A DNA stretch of 64,000 nucleotides, taken from contig NZ_JBHSGU010000002.1 of NCBI RefSeq assembly GCF_042652645.1, positions 620,001-684,000 on the forward strand. The letters are read 5' to 3'. Source of the DNA: Glaciecola siphonariae. Its GTDB lineage: Bacteria > Pseudomonadota > Gammaproteobacteria > Enterobacterales > Alteromonadaceae. This document shows, one piece after another, positions 1-6,774 of the stretch. Position 1 is the stretch's first letter, and each line of letters begins with the position of its first letter. The notes beneath the pieces are model-generated. The model was not told the DNA's origin. It did no database searches and worked only from the letters and a program-made list of their open reading frames with translations. A program made the position numbers and the translations under genes.

Positions 1-1
1 A

Positions 2-196
2 AAACGGCTTGATGCATCGCGTAAGATTAAAAGACACTCACCGCGTTACGCTGCTATCACATTTTATTACAAACGCAGATATAACATTCCAATGGTAGCC
101 AATGCGCTTAAATGCGGTGATGATAAAGCAGCGCTGATACTCAAATCAGGTGAGGCATTCATTGAGTCGGCGTTAGGCTTGCATGAAGTTGCATAA
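2..196 (+). CDS. C-terminal fragment of a Q-like antitermination protein (partial)
   Basis: An open frame enters from the left edge and stops at 194-196, giving about 64 residues. The visible part is basic and helical (KRHSPRYAAITFYYKRRYN, then LILKSGEAFIESAL), which resembles the C-terminal helix-turn-helix part of lambdoid Q-type antiterminators. Position supports this: it lies directly upstream of a strong promoter and the lysis genes, where Q sits in lambda. The start is outside the window. Family assignment is by resemblance and position, not by a decisive motif. A generic phage DNA-binding protein is the alternative. Confidence 0.5.
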   Translation, partial: KRLDASRKIKRHSPRYAAITFYYKRRYNIPMVANALKCGDDKAALILKSGEAFIESALGLHEVA

Positions 197-215
197 AAAG
201 TTAAGGTTATTTGTA

Positions 216-244
216 TTGACAAACAAATAAGCACTTGCTATTAT
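216..244 (+). promoter_or_regulatory. Strong sigma-70 type promoter (candidate late promoter)
   Basis: TTGACA at 216-221 and TATTAT at 239-244 are separated by exactly 17 bp. This is one of the best promoter matches in the window. It sits just after the Q-like gene, where the lambda late promoter lies, and points into the lysis and structural genes. The expected start of transcription is near 250-252, which would place the two leader hairpins at the very 5' end of the transcript. Confidence 0.75.
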
Positions 245-250
245 AGCTAC

Positions 251-288
251 ACAGTCAAGCGAGACTGTACCGACCAAGCGGAACTTGG
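251..288 (+). promoter_or_regulatory. Two tandem hairpins at the 5' end of the late transcript
   Basis: ACAGTC (251-256) pairs with GACTGT (263-268) around loop AAGCGA. CCAAG (274-278) pairs with CTTGG (284-288) around loop CGGAA. They lie immediately after the predicted transcription start and before the Shine-Dalgarno (AAGG) of the gene at 313. The second loop exposes GGA, which is the core CsrA recognition motif, so CsrA control is possible but unproven. They may equally stabilise the transcript end or form a Q-loading or pause element. Confidence 0.45.
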
Positions 289-312
289 AAAAGCAAATCA
301 AGGTAAATCAAA

Positions 313-792
313 ATGAATACTAAAGACCTTTTAAACCAAACCTTCTACAACATCAAAACAAAAAATAGCTACAAAATCGTTAAGGTTTTAAAAACTGTTG
401 TTCAGACCGAAAAAGGTAAAAAGTTTCAGCGCTCGTTGCTAGAAGATGCAATCAAAAACGGTGAGGTTGTAAATCAAGATGAAATAATTGCAAAGTTGGA
501 AAGTGAGTTTGCTGAAATAGTGAATAAAGTTCTACCGGAAATAGAAACAAAATTCGGCGCTGAAAAATCTGAAATTTTCGCAAACTTTGCAGAAAGCTAT
601 CAAGCAAAAATGTTTAATATCCAGGATAAGGATAACGGCAATGCCATGTTCCCTGCACATAGCGCTAACAAGATCGACGAAGCACAGAGAGCGGTAAGAT
701 ATATAAGTGGTAGATATAGCCTATTAGTTGAAGCTGAAAATCAAGAACAGAGTGATGCTATCTTCGAAAAGCTTTTAAAGAAAACTAAGTAG
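313..792 (+). CDS. Hypothetical phage protein, first gene after the late promoter
   Basis: This encodes 159 residues, is strongly charged, and has no signal peptide or membrane segment. I do not recognise a family. The N-terminal third is basic (LLNQTFYNIKTKNSYKIVKV). The middle is a probable long helix rich in Glu and Lys (about residues 50-95). The start ATG has a modest AAGG Shine-Dalgarno about eight bases upstream. The gene is AT-rich compared with the structural genes, as is usual for accessory phage genes. It is the first gene behind the promoter at 216-244, so it should be abundantly expressed late or constitutively. Confidence 0.65.
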   Translation: MNTKDLLNQTFYNIKTKNSYKIVKVLKTVVQTEKGKKFQRSLLEDAIKNGEVVNQDEIIAKLESEFAEIVNKVLPEIETKFGAEKSEIFANFAESYQAKMFNIQDKDNGNAMFPAHSANKIDEAQRAVRYISGRYSLLVEAENQEQSDAIFEKLLKKTK

Positions 793-801
793 AGGTCAGT
801 T

Positions 802-960
802 ATGAGAATTTGCAGAAATAAAAAATGCCCGCTGAGCAGAGATTGCGCTACGTATAACGCAAAAATAAAAGAAAACCAAAAATATGCAATTTATTACTTT
901 AAAAGGACAGATGAAGGCGTTCAGTGCAATCACTTTGATAGGGTAAGTAGCCCCGACTAA
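802..960 (+). CDS. Small cysteine-rich protein (52 aa), probable zinc-binding
   Basis: The ATG at 802 follows a GAGG Shine-Dalgarno with good spacing, and the frame runs 52 codons to TAA at 958-960. The protein has four cysteines in the pattern CRNKKCPLSRDC followed about 30 residues later by CNHF, which resembles small metal-binding phage proteins. It starts ten bases after the preceding stop, so it is likely co-translated with it. The TAA stop lies in the loop of a small hairpin (GCCCC 950-954 / GGGGC 961-965), which might attenuate transcription or mark an RNA processing site. The function is unknown. Confidence 0.6.
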   Translation: MRICRNKKCPLSRDCATYNAKIKENQKYAIYYFKRTDEGVQCNHFDRVSSPD

Positions 961-970
961 GGGGCCACTT

Positions 971-1038
971 TCGCCTATGCGGCGAGTAAAGAAATGCATA
1001 ATAAAAAATCATATATTTCTAAATCACCTATGCGGTGA
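971..1038 (+). repeat. Twin hairpins with identical TATGC loop and compensatory stem change
   Basis: TCGCC-TATGC-GGCGA lies at 971-985 and TCACC-TATGC-GGTGA at 1024-1038. The loops are identical, and the one stem base pair that differs changes on both sides (G-C to A-T pairing), so the fold is kept. This suggests an RNA element, or an inverted-repeat protein site, that was duplicated and kept under selection. The second copy is in the leader of the RHH gene at 1068. Confidence 0.6.
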
Positions 1039-1067
1039 GCATTTAAAATAGCAAAAGAGAAACGTAC

Positions 1068-1265
1068 ATGCAAAATAAAAATCACGGTAACACTGGAAAT
1101 ACCAATGCAATGAAAGGTGATATCAAAAAATCATCATTCATTCAAATACGTTGCACACAAGAAGAAAAAGCGTTAATTGTGCGCAACTTAAAGAACGGTG
1201 AAAAACTCTCAGACTTTATGCTTAATTTAGCATTAACAGAAGCAAAGTCGCGGAAATTGAGTTAA
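1068..1265 (+). CDS. Small ribbon-helix-helix type DNA-binding protein
   Basis: This encodes 65 residues. After a polar N-terminal tail, the segment FIQIRCTQEEKALIVRNLK followed by LSDFMLNLAL has the beta-strand, helix, helix pattern of Arc/CopG/MetJ-like repressors (strand about 24-30, helices about 31-43 and 47-58). Such proteins bind DNA as dimers, so this is a candidate regulator of the late or accessory genes. Possible operators are the inverted repeat ACACAC/GTGTGT at 1265-1284, overlapping its own stop codon, and the TATGC hairpin in its leader. The ribosome-binding site is weak. No toxin partner is adjacent, so it is not obviously part of a toxin-antitoxin pair. Confidence 0.6.
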   Translation: MQNKNHGNTGNTNAMKGDIKKSSFIQIRCTQEEKALIVRNLKNGEKLSDFMLNLALTEAKSRKLS

Positions 1266-1461
1266 CACACAACAAACTGTGTGTACTATCCCCCGGTCAT
1301 AAGTTTACAATAACCGCTATTCTGTCGAACTCTTACTCGATAGAACCGTGCTAACGTACAGCTATAAGTTTATCTACGACATTATAAGCTACAAGCTCTT
1401 TCGGATACGACGTAAACGCTGTCCGCCTGAGCATTCAGCCCTCTTAACGGAGGGCTTTTTT
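1265..1461 (+). ncRNA. Structured intergenic region; candidate small RNA or long leader
   Basis: This 197-base gap has no convincing gene but several stem-loops: ACACAC/GTGTGT (1265-1284), TTCTGTCGA/TCGATAGAA (1320-1345, nine pairs with one G-U), a weaker AGCT-based pairing around 1361-1390, and an intrinsic terminator at 1437-1461. A run of hairpins ending in a terminator is the architecture of a small RNA or attenuator. I do not see a clear separate promoter, so a leader of the gene at 1462 remains equally likely. Confidence 0.4.
1437..1461 (+). terminator. Intrinsic terminator whose right arm is the Shine-Dalgarno of the next gene
   Basis: AGCCCTC (1437-1443) pairs with GAGGGCT (1450-1456) around TTAACG, followed by a run of T to 1461. 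The ATG of the next gene begins at 1462. The GGAGGG in the right arm is the only Shine-Dalgarno available, so the same stem would both stop transcription and hide the ribosome site unless it is opened. Confidence 0.75.
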
Positions 1462-1692
1462 ATGCGAGAAACAAAAATGAACGGATGGAAATTGTTAGGC
1501 GAAATGCGAGATATGGACGGCAACGCGTTATCCCCAGGCGATAGAGTGCTGTTTAAAGCTTGGTTCAGCATGATTCGTTTCGCTCGCGTCAGTCACGCAG
1601 TCAACGGCAAAGTGGCAGTAATTACCGAAGCGCATGGCTCAGAAGTGCTATTTAGCTCTGATCGTTTAGTTAAAGTGTTTCGGCAAGAATAA
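1462..1692 (+). CDS. Hypothetical phage protein with occluded ribosome-binding site
   Basis: This encodes 76 residues from ATG 1462. A GTG at 1348 would extend the frame through the terminator hairpin and is unlikely. The core (GDRVLFKAW, FARVSHAVNGKVAVITE, RLVKVF) alternates short beta strands and resembles a small SH3-like barrel, but I cannot assign a family. It sits between the RHH gene and the lysis cassette. Expression probably depends on readthrough or unfolding of the hairpin at 1437-1461. An internal ATG at 1477 is a possible alternative start. Confidence 0.55.
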   Translation: MRETKMNGWKLLGEMRDMDGNALSPGDRVLFKAWFSMIRFARVSHAVNGKVAVITEAHGSEVLFSSDRLVKVFRQE

Positions 1693-1698
1693 TTTATC

Positions 1699-2088
1699 GT
1701 GCAAATTCTCTACCGGCGCCAATATGAAAAATATTGTTTAGGTACGATGATTTTGCCTGACGCTAAGGAAATATACATACTAGAAAGACCATGGATAGAT
1801 AACGTTCCTTTCATTTCATGCATACCATCAGGTAATTACATCGCCAAGCCTGATGACTCCGGACGGTTTAGGTATTACGAATTACAAAACGTGCCAGGCC
1901 GAACTCATATAGAAATACATCCAGCTAACAAGGTTGAGCAGTTAGAAGGATGTTTGGCGCCTTGTATGAATTTTGATAGGCGAACAATTACTGCAATTGA
2001 AAGCCGCAAGGCATGCGAGTTACTTAAGAAGTGGTTCGGTAACTTTGAATGGCATCTTAAAATCATAAATGTGAACACAGGGGAGTAG
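1699..2088 (+). CDS. DUF5675 family protein, candidate lysis enzyme
   Basis: This encodes 129 residues from a GTG at 1699. The pattern ILERPW, SCIPSGNY, VPGRTHIEIHPANKVEQLEGC is that of DUF5675, a small phage family found in lysis regions. The His-Pro-x-Asn (H74) and Gly-Cys (C85) pair is reminiscent of the His and Cys of YkuD L,D-transpeptidases, but this link is my inference. No lysozyme, amidase or transglycosylase gene is visible between the late promoter and the terminase genes, so by elimination this protein is the best endolysin candidate. It has no signal peptide and would need the holin downstream. Confidence 0.7.
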   Translation: MQILYRRQYEKYCLGTMILPDAKEIYILERPWIDNVPFISCIPSGNYIAKPDDSGRFRYYELQNVPGRTHIEIHPANKVEQLEGCLAPCMNFDRRTITAIESRKACELLKKWFGNFEWHLKIINVNTGE

Positions 2089-2093
2089 CGATC

Positions 2094-2600
2094 ATGGAAT
2101 TGATATTGGAGTTGCTTGGCAGCGCAGGTTTTGGCGGTTTATTGGGCGGTGTATTTGGCTATCTTAATAAGCGAGAAGAAAATAAAGTAATCGACCGTAA
2201 GCTTTCCCATGAAAAAGATATGCTTGAGGCCAATACTCGTTCGAAAATTGAACTAGCCGATAAAGGCATTGAGTTGGAAGAAATCAAAGGTCGTGTTTCA
2301 GTTAATAAGACTGAGGCGCTAGCATTCAGAGCAAGCCAAGTCACAAACGAGATAGGTAATACTATTAAAGCTTGCGTTCGTCCTATAATTTTAGCGGTAC
2401 TTATGTACATGACTTGGCGGTTAATCATTGCGCTAGAACAATTGACAGGCGGCATCATAAACATGCCATCTACAGACGCGTTCGCCTTATATAAAATTGT
2501 AGTGCTCATGGTAACAAGCCTAACTGCAATGGCAGTAGGCTGGTACTTTGCACAAAGAAGTTCAAAGCAATTCGATAAGTTGATTGATAAATGGGGTTGA
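2094..2600 (+). CDS. Holin-like membrane protein (three-TM type)
   Basis: This encodes 168 residues with a good GGGGAG Shine-Dalgarno. Hydrophobic segments are a glycine-rich one at about 4-24, then 96-113 and 132-152. Between them lies a long charged helix (residues 26-75) that should form a coiled coil. This layout resembles the three-TM holins of phages and gene-transfer agents. It starts five bases after the DUF5675 stop, so enzyme and pore are co-expressed. An alternative is a phage membrane protein without pore activity. Confidence 0.55.
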   Translation: MELILELLGSAGFGGLLGGVFGYLNKREENKVIDRKLSHEKDMLEANTRSKIELADKGIELEEIKGRVSVNKTEALAFRASQVTNEIGNTIKACVRPIILAVLMYMTWRLIIALEQLTGGIINMPSTDAFALYKIVVLMVTSLTAMAVGWYFAQRSSKQFDKLIDKWG

Positions 2601-2806
2601 GTTTCCCCCGCACACTTTCAATTGCCGTGATGATTTTTACAGGCTCATTAATGGTATGGGCGTTCAACTGGACCACTAGCCTGCCTAGTGAAAGTTTAGG
2701 TATGCATCACGCAGGTATAATTGCCGCGGTATTTGCTCCGGTAGCGGGGATATTTAAGTTTGCGTTCGACTTCGCCGGTGATGGCAAAATAGATATTAAG
2801 CAGTAG
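2591..2806 (+). CDS. Small two-TM membrane protein, possible second holin or antiholin
   Basis: This encodes 71 residues and overlaps the end of the holin-like gene by ten bases. Two hydrophobic stretches (about 8-27 and 41-60) flank a short loop, and the C-terminus is charged (GDGKIDIKQ). The size and topology match class II holins. Pairing with the upstream three-TM protein suggests a holin/antiholin pair, though no sequence motif proves it. Confidence 0.5.
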   Translation: MGLSFPRTLSIAVMIFTGSLMVWAFNWTTSLPSESLGMHHAGIIAAVFAPVAGIFKFAFDFAGDGKIDIKQ

Positions 2807-2814
2807 GACGCGAA

Positions 2815-3147
2815 ATGCCAGAGTTAAAAGATTGGATAGAATGGGCCATTACTATTTTTGGCATACTTACACCTGTTGTAGCAGGTGCAATTTGGTTTGT
2901 TTATAACAAGATTAATAAGCTCAGTGAGCAAATGGCGGTCATCGCCGAGCAAACCAGAGAGCAAGACAAAAAGCTTGAGTCTGTCTTAACAGAAGCTCAC
3001 GTGCAGCGAATAGTCAAAACAGAATTGGCAGATATGAGGGCAGATATGAAATCAATGACCGATAGCTTATTAACAGCTATATCAACACTTGATTCAAGAC
3101 TTAACAGCGTCATGCTTTCTATGATAACTGGCGGCAAAAAAGAATGA
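2815..3147 (+). CDS. Membrane-anchored coiled-coil protein, possible inner-membrane spanin
   Basis: This encodes 110 residues with one N-terminal membrane segment (about 9-30), followed by a long heptad-like helix (31-103). It looks like an i-spanin (Rz) in overall plan and sits in the right cassette, but I see no partner lipoprotein (Rz1) nested in or after it. Its last bases (ATGA) overlap the start of the receiver-domain gene, so the two are translationally coupled. A cytoplasmic coiled coil that works with the receiver protein is therefore an alternative. Confidence 0.5.
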   Translation: MPELKDWIEWAITIFGILTPVVAGAIWFVYNKINKLSEQMAVIAEQTREQDKKLESVLTEAHVQRIVKTELADMRADMKSMTDSLLTAISTLDSRLNSVMLSMITGGKKE

Positions 3148-3587
3148 ATAAAGTCATGGTAGTAGATGACAGCACTACCGAACTACTAATGCTAAGCACT
3201 GCCCTTGATAATAACGGCTATACAGTTATTCCGGTTGCAGATTCAATGAATGCAGTGCAAATCGCCATTGAGACACAGCCAAGCTTTATCGTTCTCGACA
3301 TATTCATGCCTAACAAGTCAGGGCTTGAATTGTGCGAAGAGTTAAAAACAAACCCGCAAACTGAATCAATTCCGATTCTTTTTCTTACATCATCTAACGA
3401 CATAAACGACATAAGACGTTCTATACATATGGGTTGCGTCGATTACATTCCAAAAGAAGTCGCTATTGATGATGTGGTAAGCGTAATACGCGCATACGAC
3501 TGTGCCGAGCAACTAAAGCAAGCGTGGGAGCCAGCAAGATGCGAGCTAAAACGCCTCAGTCAAAAATATACAGATGATGTTGCTTAA
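3144..3587 (+). CDS. CheY-like response regulator receiver encoded in the phage lysis cassette
   Basis: This encodes 147 residues. Residues 1-115 form a complete receiver domain: acidic pair D8/D9, phospho-acceptor D52 in VLDIFMPN, T82 in LFLTSS and K104 in YIPKE, which are all the residues needed for phosphorylation and switching. The remaining 30 residues form a charged helix and no output domain follows. It starts in a 4-base overlap with the membrane coiled-coil gene, and the next gene starts immediately after its stop. A stand-alone receiver is unusual for a phage late operon. It may sense or divert a host phosphorelay to time lysis, or may simply be a host-derived morphological passenger. 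Confidence 0.9.
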   Translation: MNKVMVVDDSTTELLMLSTALDNNGYTVIPVADSMNAVQIAIETQPSFIVLDIFMPNKSGLELCEELKTNPQTESIPILFLTSSNDINDIRRSIHMGCVDYIPKEVAIDDVVSVIRAYDCAEQLKQAWEPARCELKRLSQKYTDDVA

Positions 3588-4166
3588 GTGATACTTAGCA
3601 CCACCGGTACCAAAGAGCTACAAGCCAAGATAAACGACATAGTTAAAAAGCAATTACCTTTTGCCGCATCGGTAGCGCTTAACAACACAGCGGTTGATGT
3701 TAAGAAGGGAGTAGAGCGTCAACTGCAGCAAGACATTGATAAGCCCACACCGTTCACACAGAAAGCATTTGCTATACATAGGTCTAGTAAGAGCCGGCTA
3801 ATGTCAGCAGTCTACATCAAACCTATTCAGGCAGCTTACCTTAAGCCACAGATACTAGGTGGTAGACGTGTTGCTGCTAAGGGAAAGCCCATACTTATAC
3901 CAGGCAATGCCACGAGAAAAGATAAGCATGGCAACCTGCCTCGTGGAAAGATTGCTAGGTTGCAATCCCAAGGTAAGATATTTAAAGACGGGCGCTTGAT
4001 ACTTGAGAAGATGGCCAGAAAGAACCGAGGCCTAGCATACTCTGCAAAGGACGCATCATATAAGCCACGCTTTAAGTTCTATGAAAGAGCTAAGAGCACG
4101 GCAATCAAAGTGTTCGAACGACACTTACAGAAGTCTTTAACTCATGCAATTAAGACCGCTAGATAG
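3588..4166 (+). CDS. Phage minor tail or head-tail protein (lambda Z-like)
   Basis: This encodes 192 residues from a GTG directly after the preceding TAA. It is basic. The segment AVDVKKGVERQLQQD, then KPTPFTQKAF and YLKPQILGGRR match a family of phage tail-associated proteins that I know from siphophages, probably equivalent to lambda gpZ or HK97 gp10-like connector proteins. Its place before the terminase rather than among the tail genes is unusual, so this may be a relocated module. The start has no clear Shine-Dalgarno and depends on coupling to the receiver gene. Confidence 0.5.
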   Translation: MILSTTGTKELQAKINDIVKKQLPFAASVALNNTAVDVKKGVERQLQQDIDKPTPFTQKAFAIHRSSKSRLMSAVYIKPIQAAYLKPQILGGRRVAAKGKPILIPGNATRKDKHGNLPRGKIARLQSQGKIFKDGRLILEKMARKNRGLAYSAKDASYKPRFKFYERAKSTAIKVFERHLQKSLTHAIKTAR

Positions 4167-4167
4167 G

Positions 4168-4200
4168 TTATGCACATGGTTTTCAACAGAGTTATCCACA
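4168..4200 (+). promoter_or_regulatory. Two DnaA-box-like sites upstream of the terminase genes
   Basis: TTATGCACA at 4168-4176 and TTATCCACA at 4192-4200 lie 24 bp apart on the same strand. The second is the exact DnaA R1 consensus and the first differs at one base. They fall in the 171-bp gap before the terminase small subunit gene, where lambda-like phages carry cos. Confidence 0.55.
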
Positions 4201-4337
4201 TTATAATAAAAAAGGTACTTCCCAGCGATCTTAATTCTCGGGGGTAATTCGCACCGCGACTTCACTTTATTTACGAACCATTTTGAGTTGGAGTTGTTGT
4301 TTAGTAATCAAAATTAGCAAGGTTTTCGAGAGCCAGT
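4201..4337 (+). other. Candidate cos region (by position)
   Basis: This non-coding stretch lies just upstream of the Nu1-like gene, where cosN and cosB lie in lambda. It contains a GC-rich core (CGGGGGTAATTCGCACCGCG at about 4239-4258) amid AT-rich DNA. I cannot identify the nick site or confirmed R/I elements, so the call rests on position and composition. A promoter for the packaging genes could also be here. Confidence 0.35.
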
Positions 4338-4859
4338 ATGGAGCCACATTTACTTAATAAAAAGAATATGGCTGCCTCGTGTGGTATTTCCGTGCAAGGC
4401 TTTGATAAATGGAACGTCCGCCCATTTAAGAAAAAAGGTAGAGAGCAGTTTTATCGAGTTGAAGACGTAATTGAAAATCGGGTTAATAACGAACTCACAA
4501 AAAACAACAACCGGACTAACCCCGAACATCACGGCCAGTTCATTGATATTGAGATGGAAAGGGCGCTTCTTACTCAGCAACAGCGCATCACACAAGAAAT
4601 AAAAAACGAGATATTAGAGGGCCGCGCTATTCCGGTTGAGTTTGTGCGAGATGTACTTGCAAAGATACTTGCTCAAGTCGGTTCAACATTAGATTCCTTG
4701 GCGCCTAATATCAAAAGACGTCATCCAGAAATAGAGAAACGAATCATTGACTTCATTAAATCAGAAACGATTAAACATCAAAATGAAGCGGCAAACCTTG
4801 ATTCACACATAGACGACATTATCGATGAAGTTGTCAATCAGGCAGAGGCGAAAATTTAA
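4338..4859 (+). CDS. Terminase small subunit (Nu1-like)
   Basis: This encodes 173 residues. The N-terminus (LNKKNMAASCGISVQGFDKW, then REQFYRVEDVIE) is a MerR/Nu1-type winged helix-turn-helix, which in lambda binds cosB and positions the large subunit. The rest is helical and acidic, consistent with self-assembly and large-subunit contact. It overlaps the large-subunit gene by 35 bases, as commonly seen in this family. Lambda Nu1 is of similar length (181). Confidence 0.8.
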   Translation: MEPHLLNKKNMAASCGISVQGFDKWNVRPFKKKGREQFYRVEDVIENRVNNELTKNNNRTNPEHHGQFIDIEMERALLTQQQRITQEIKNEILEGRAIPVEFVRDVLAKILAQVGSTLDSLAPNIKRRHPEIEKRIIDFIKSETIKHQNEAANLDSHIDDIIDEVVNQAEAKI

Positions 4860-6774
4860 GAACTGTCTCAGAGAAGGGGCACGTGTACTTTATCGAGAAC
4901 CCCCCCTTACGGGCGTTGAATGGGCCGACCAGTATTTTTACATGTCGTCCGAATCCTCTTACATAGAGGGTGACTGGAAGACGGCTCCGAGCCAAATCGC
5001 CATACTCAACTCAATGTGTAATGACGATATCCAAGAGGTTAACTGGCTAAAGTCTGCTCGAGTTGGGTATACAAAGCTTATTTGCGCTGCCATCGCTTAT
5101 TTTGCGGAGCATAAAAAACGTAACACTGGCGTTTGGCAGCCAGATGATGGCGCCCGAGATGCGTTTAGTAAGAAGCATATAGATCCAATGCTTCGAGACG
5201 TTGGCCCATTGCGTAAAATATTTCCCTGGTTAAATAAGAAGTGCAAGCAAAATACCATCGAAAACAAATCGTTCTCGAATGGCCGAGAGCTATTTCTCTT
5301 AGGTGGTAAAGCCGCAAAGAACTATCGTGAAAAATCACTTGATGTATCAATCTATGACGAACTTTCAAAGTTCGATAGAGACATTGAGGGTGAGGGTTCA
5401 TCAACCTTCTTGGGCGACAAACGCTTGGAAGGTTCAGCGTTCGGTAAGTCTATTCGAGGTTCAACCCCAACTATAAAGGGTGAATGTCAGATAACTGAAG
5501 TTGCCGAAGAAGCGGAACATCGCTTTTGGCGTTATATACCCTGCAAGCACTGCAACACTTTTCAAACATTGGTTTTTGGTGGCAAAGGCGCTGAGTTTGG
5601 CTTGGAATGGGATAAATCATTAGAAGGGCCTTCAAGAGCTAAGTCGGCAAGGTATCGCTGCAAAAGTTGTAAAGATACCTTTTCATACGCTGACTTCATA
5701 GACGCTGATGAGCTTGGATACTGGATAAGTGAGCAGGGCTTGGCTACGCATGACGGCATAACGTTTTATGAAGCTAAAGACTTTCCATCTAAGAAAAGAA
5801 TAGCACCTACTCCTGAGTCAGTAGCTTGGATGCTTTGGTCTGTCTACTCGAATTTTTCGCCATGGTCTCGGATTGTGAGTGATTGGTACAAAGCCCAAGG
5901 CAGCAAGATGAAGCTTAAATCCTTCGTCAATACTACGCTGGGTGAAGCGTTCGAAGAGGTTGAAGGTGTCAAAACTTCAGCTGAAGAACTGCTTAATCGA
6001 CGCGAGCAATACAACGCAGAAGTACCTGAGGAAGTGGTTTACATCACTCTTGGCGGTGACATGCAAGATCACTGGGCTGAATTTATGGTCACAGGATGGA
6101 CAAAAGATGAAGAGTCTTTTGTGATTGACCACCTTGAAGTACATGGAGACCCATCTAGGCCGGAGTTTTGGGACCAATTAGAGGTAAGGCTTCGCAAGTC
6201 TTGGATAAAAGAGACGGGTGAGGTTCTTGATTGGGGTATAGGTACTTTTGACTCTGGTGGCCACTACACGGATGAGGTGTACAAATTCTGTAAACGAATG
6301 GGTGTTATGCGTTTATTCCCGGTTAAAGGGGCAAGCGAATACGGAAAACCTATTGCGACCAAGCCTAAAAAGAAAAATAGCCACGGTGTTTTTTTGGTTA
6401 TGGTCGGCACTGATAACGCCAAAGACATTTTGTATGACCGCATCACTATTACGCCACCAGAAAAAGGCTTGGCTCGTTCAGGTGCAATTCACTTTCCGGT
6501 AAAAGAATGGTGCGACTTAGCCTATTTTGAACAAGTGTTGGCTGAAATAAAGAAGCCAGTGTTCATAAAAGGAAATCAGGTGTATCGGTGGGTGAATCCG
6601 CCTGGTAAGCGTAACGAGAAAATTGATTGCATGGTTTATAGCTTGGCAGCATTGCGAATCGCTCAACAATACTATGGGCTGGATCTAAATTATTTGTCAG
6701 AGCAAAACAATCGCCAAGCAAGCACTAAAACTAACAGTATTGAAGATATAGGGCGTTTATTAAATGGCAGTTAA
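4825..6774 (+). CDS. Terminase large subunit, lambda gpA family
   Basis: This encodes 649 residues (lambda gpA 641). The ATPase motif KSARVGYTK falls at residues 76-84, the same place as in lambda. A Walker B-like stretch (VSIYDELSKFD), a zinc-finger-like pair (CKHC and CKSC), and the nuclease region (GGDMQDHW, GTFDSGGHYTDEV) follow. The enzyme cuts at cos and drives DNA into the prohead. The start ATG lies inside the small-subunit gene, and the end overlaps the gpW gene by 11 bases. Confidence 0.95.
   Translation: MKLSIRQRRKFKNCLREGARVLYREPPLTGVEWADQYFYMSSESSYIEGDWKTAPSQIAILNSMCNDDIQEVNWLKSARVGYTKLICAAIAYFAEHKKRNTGVWQPDDGARDAFSKKHIDPMLRDVGPLRKIFPWLNKKCKQNTIENKSFSNGRELFLLGGKAAKNYREKSLDVSIYDELSKFDRDIEGEGSSTFLGDKRLEGSAFGKSIRGSTPTIKGECQITEVAEEAEHRFWRYIPCKHCNTFQTLVFGGKGAEFGLEWDKSLEGPSRAKSARYRCKSCKDTFSYADFIDADELGYWISEQGLATHDGITFYEAKDFPSKKRIAPTPESVAWMLWSVYSNFSPWSRIVSDWYKAQGSKMKLKSFVNTTLGEAFEEVEGVKTSAEELLNRREQYNAEVPEEVVYITLGGDMQDHWAEFMVTGWTKDEESFVIDHLEVHGDPSRPEFWDQLEVRLRKSWIKETGEVLDWGIGTFDSGGHYTDEVYKFCKRMGVMRLFPVKGASEYGKPIATKPKKKNSHGVFLVMVGTDNAKDILYDRITITPPEKGLARSGAIHFPVKEWCDLAYFEQVLAEIKKPVFIKGNQVYRWVNPPGKRNEKIDCMVYSLAALRIAQQYYGLDLNYLSEQNNRQASTKTNSIEDIGRLLNGS

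Noticed and set aside
1348..1461. Upstream GTG start for the 1462 gene
   Set aside because: It would translate through the terminator hairpin and lacks a ribosome site.
4201..4337. Exact cosN nick position
   Set aside because: No confident match to a known cos sequence; only position and GC-rich core support it.
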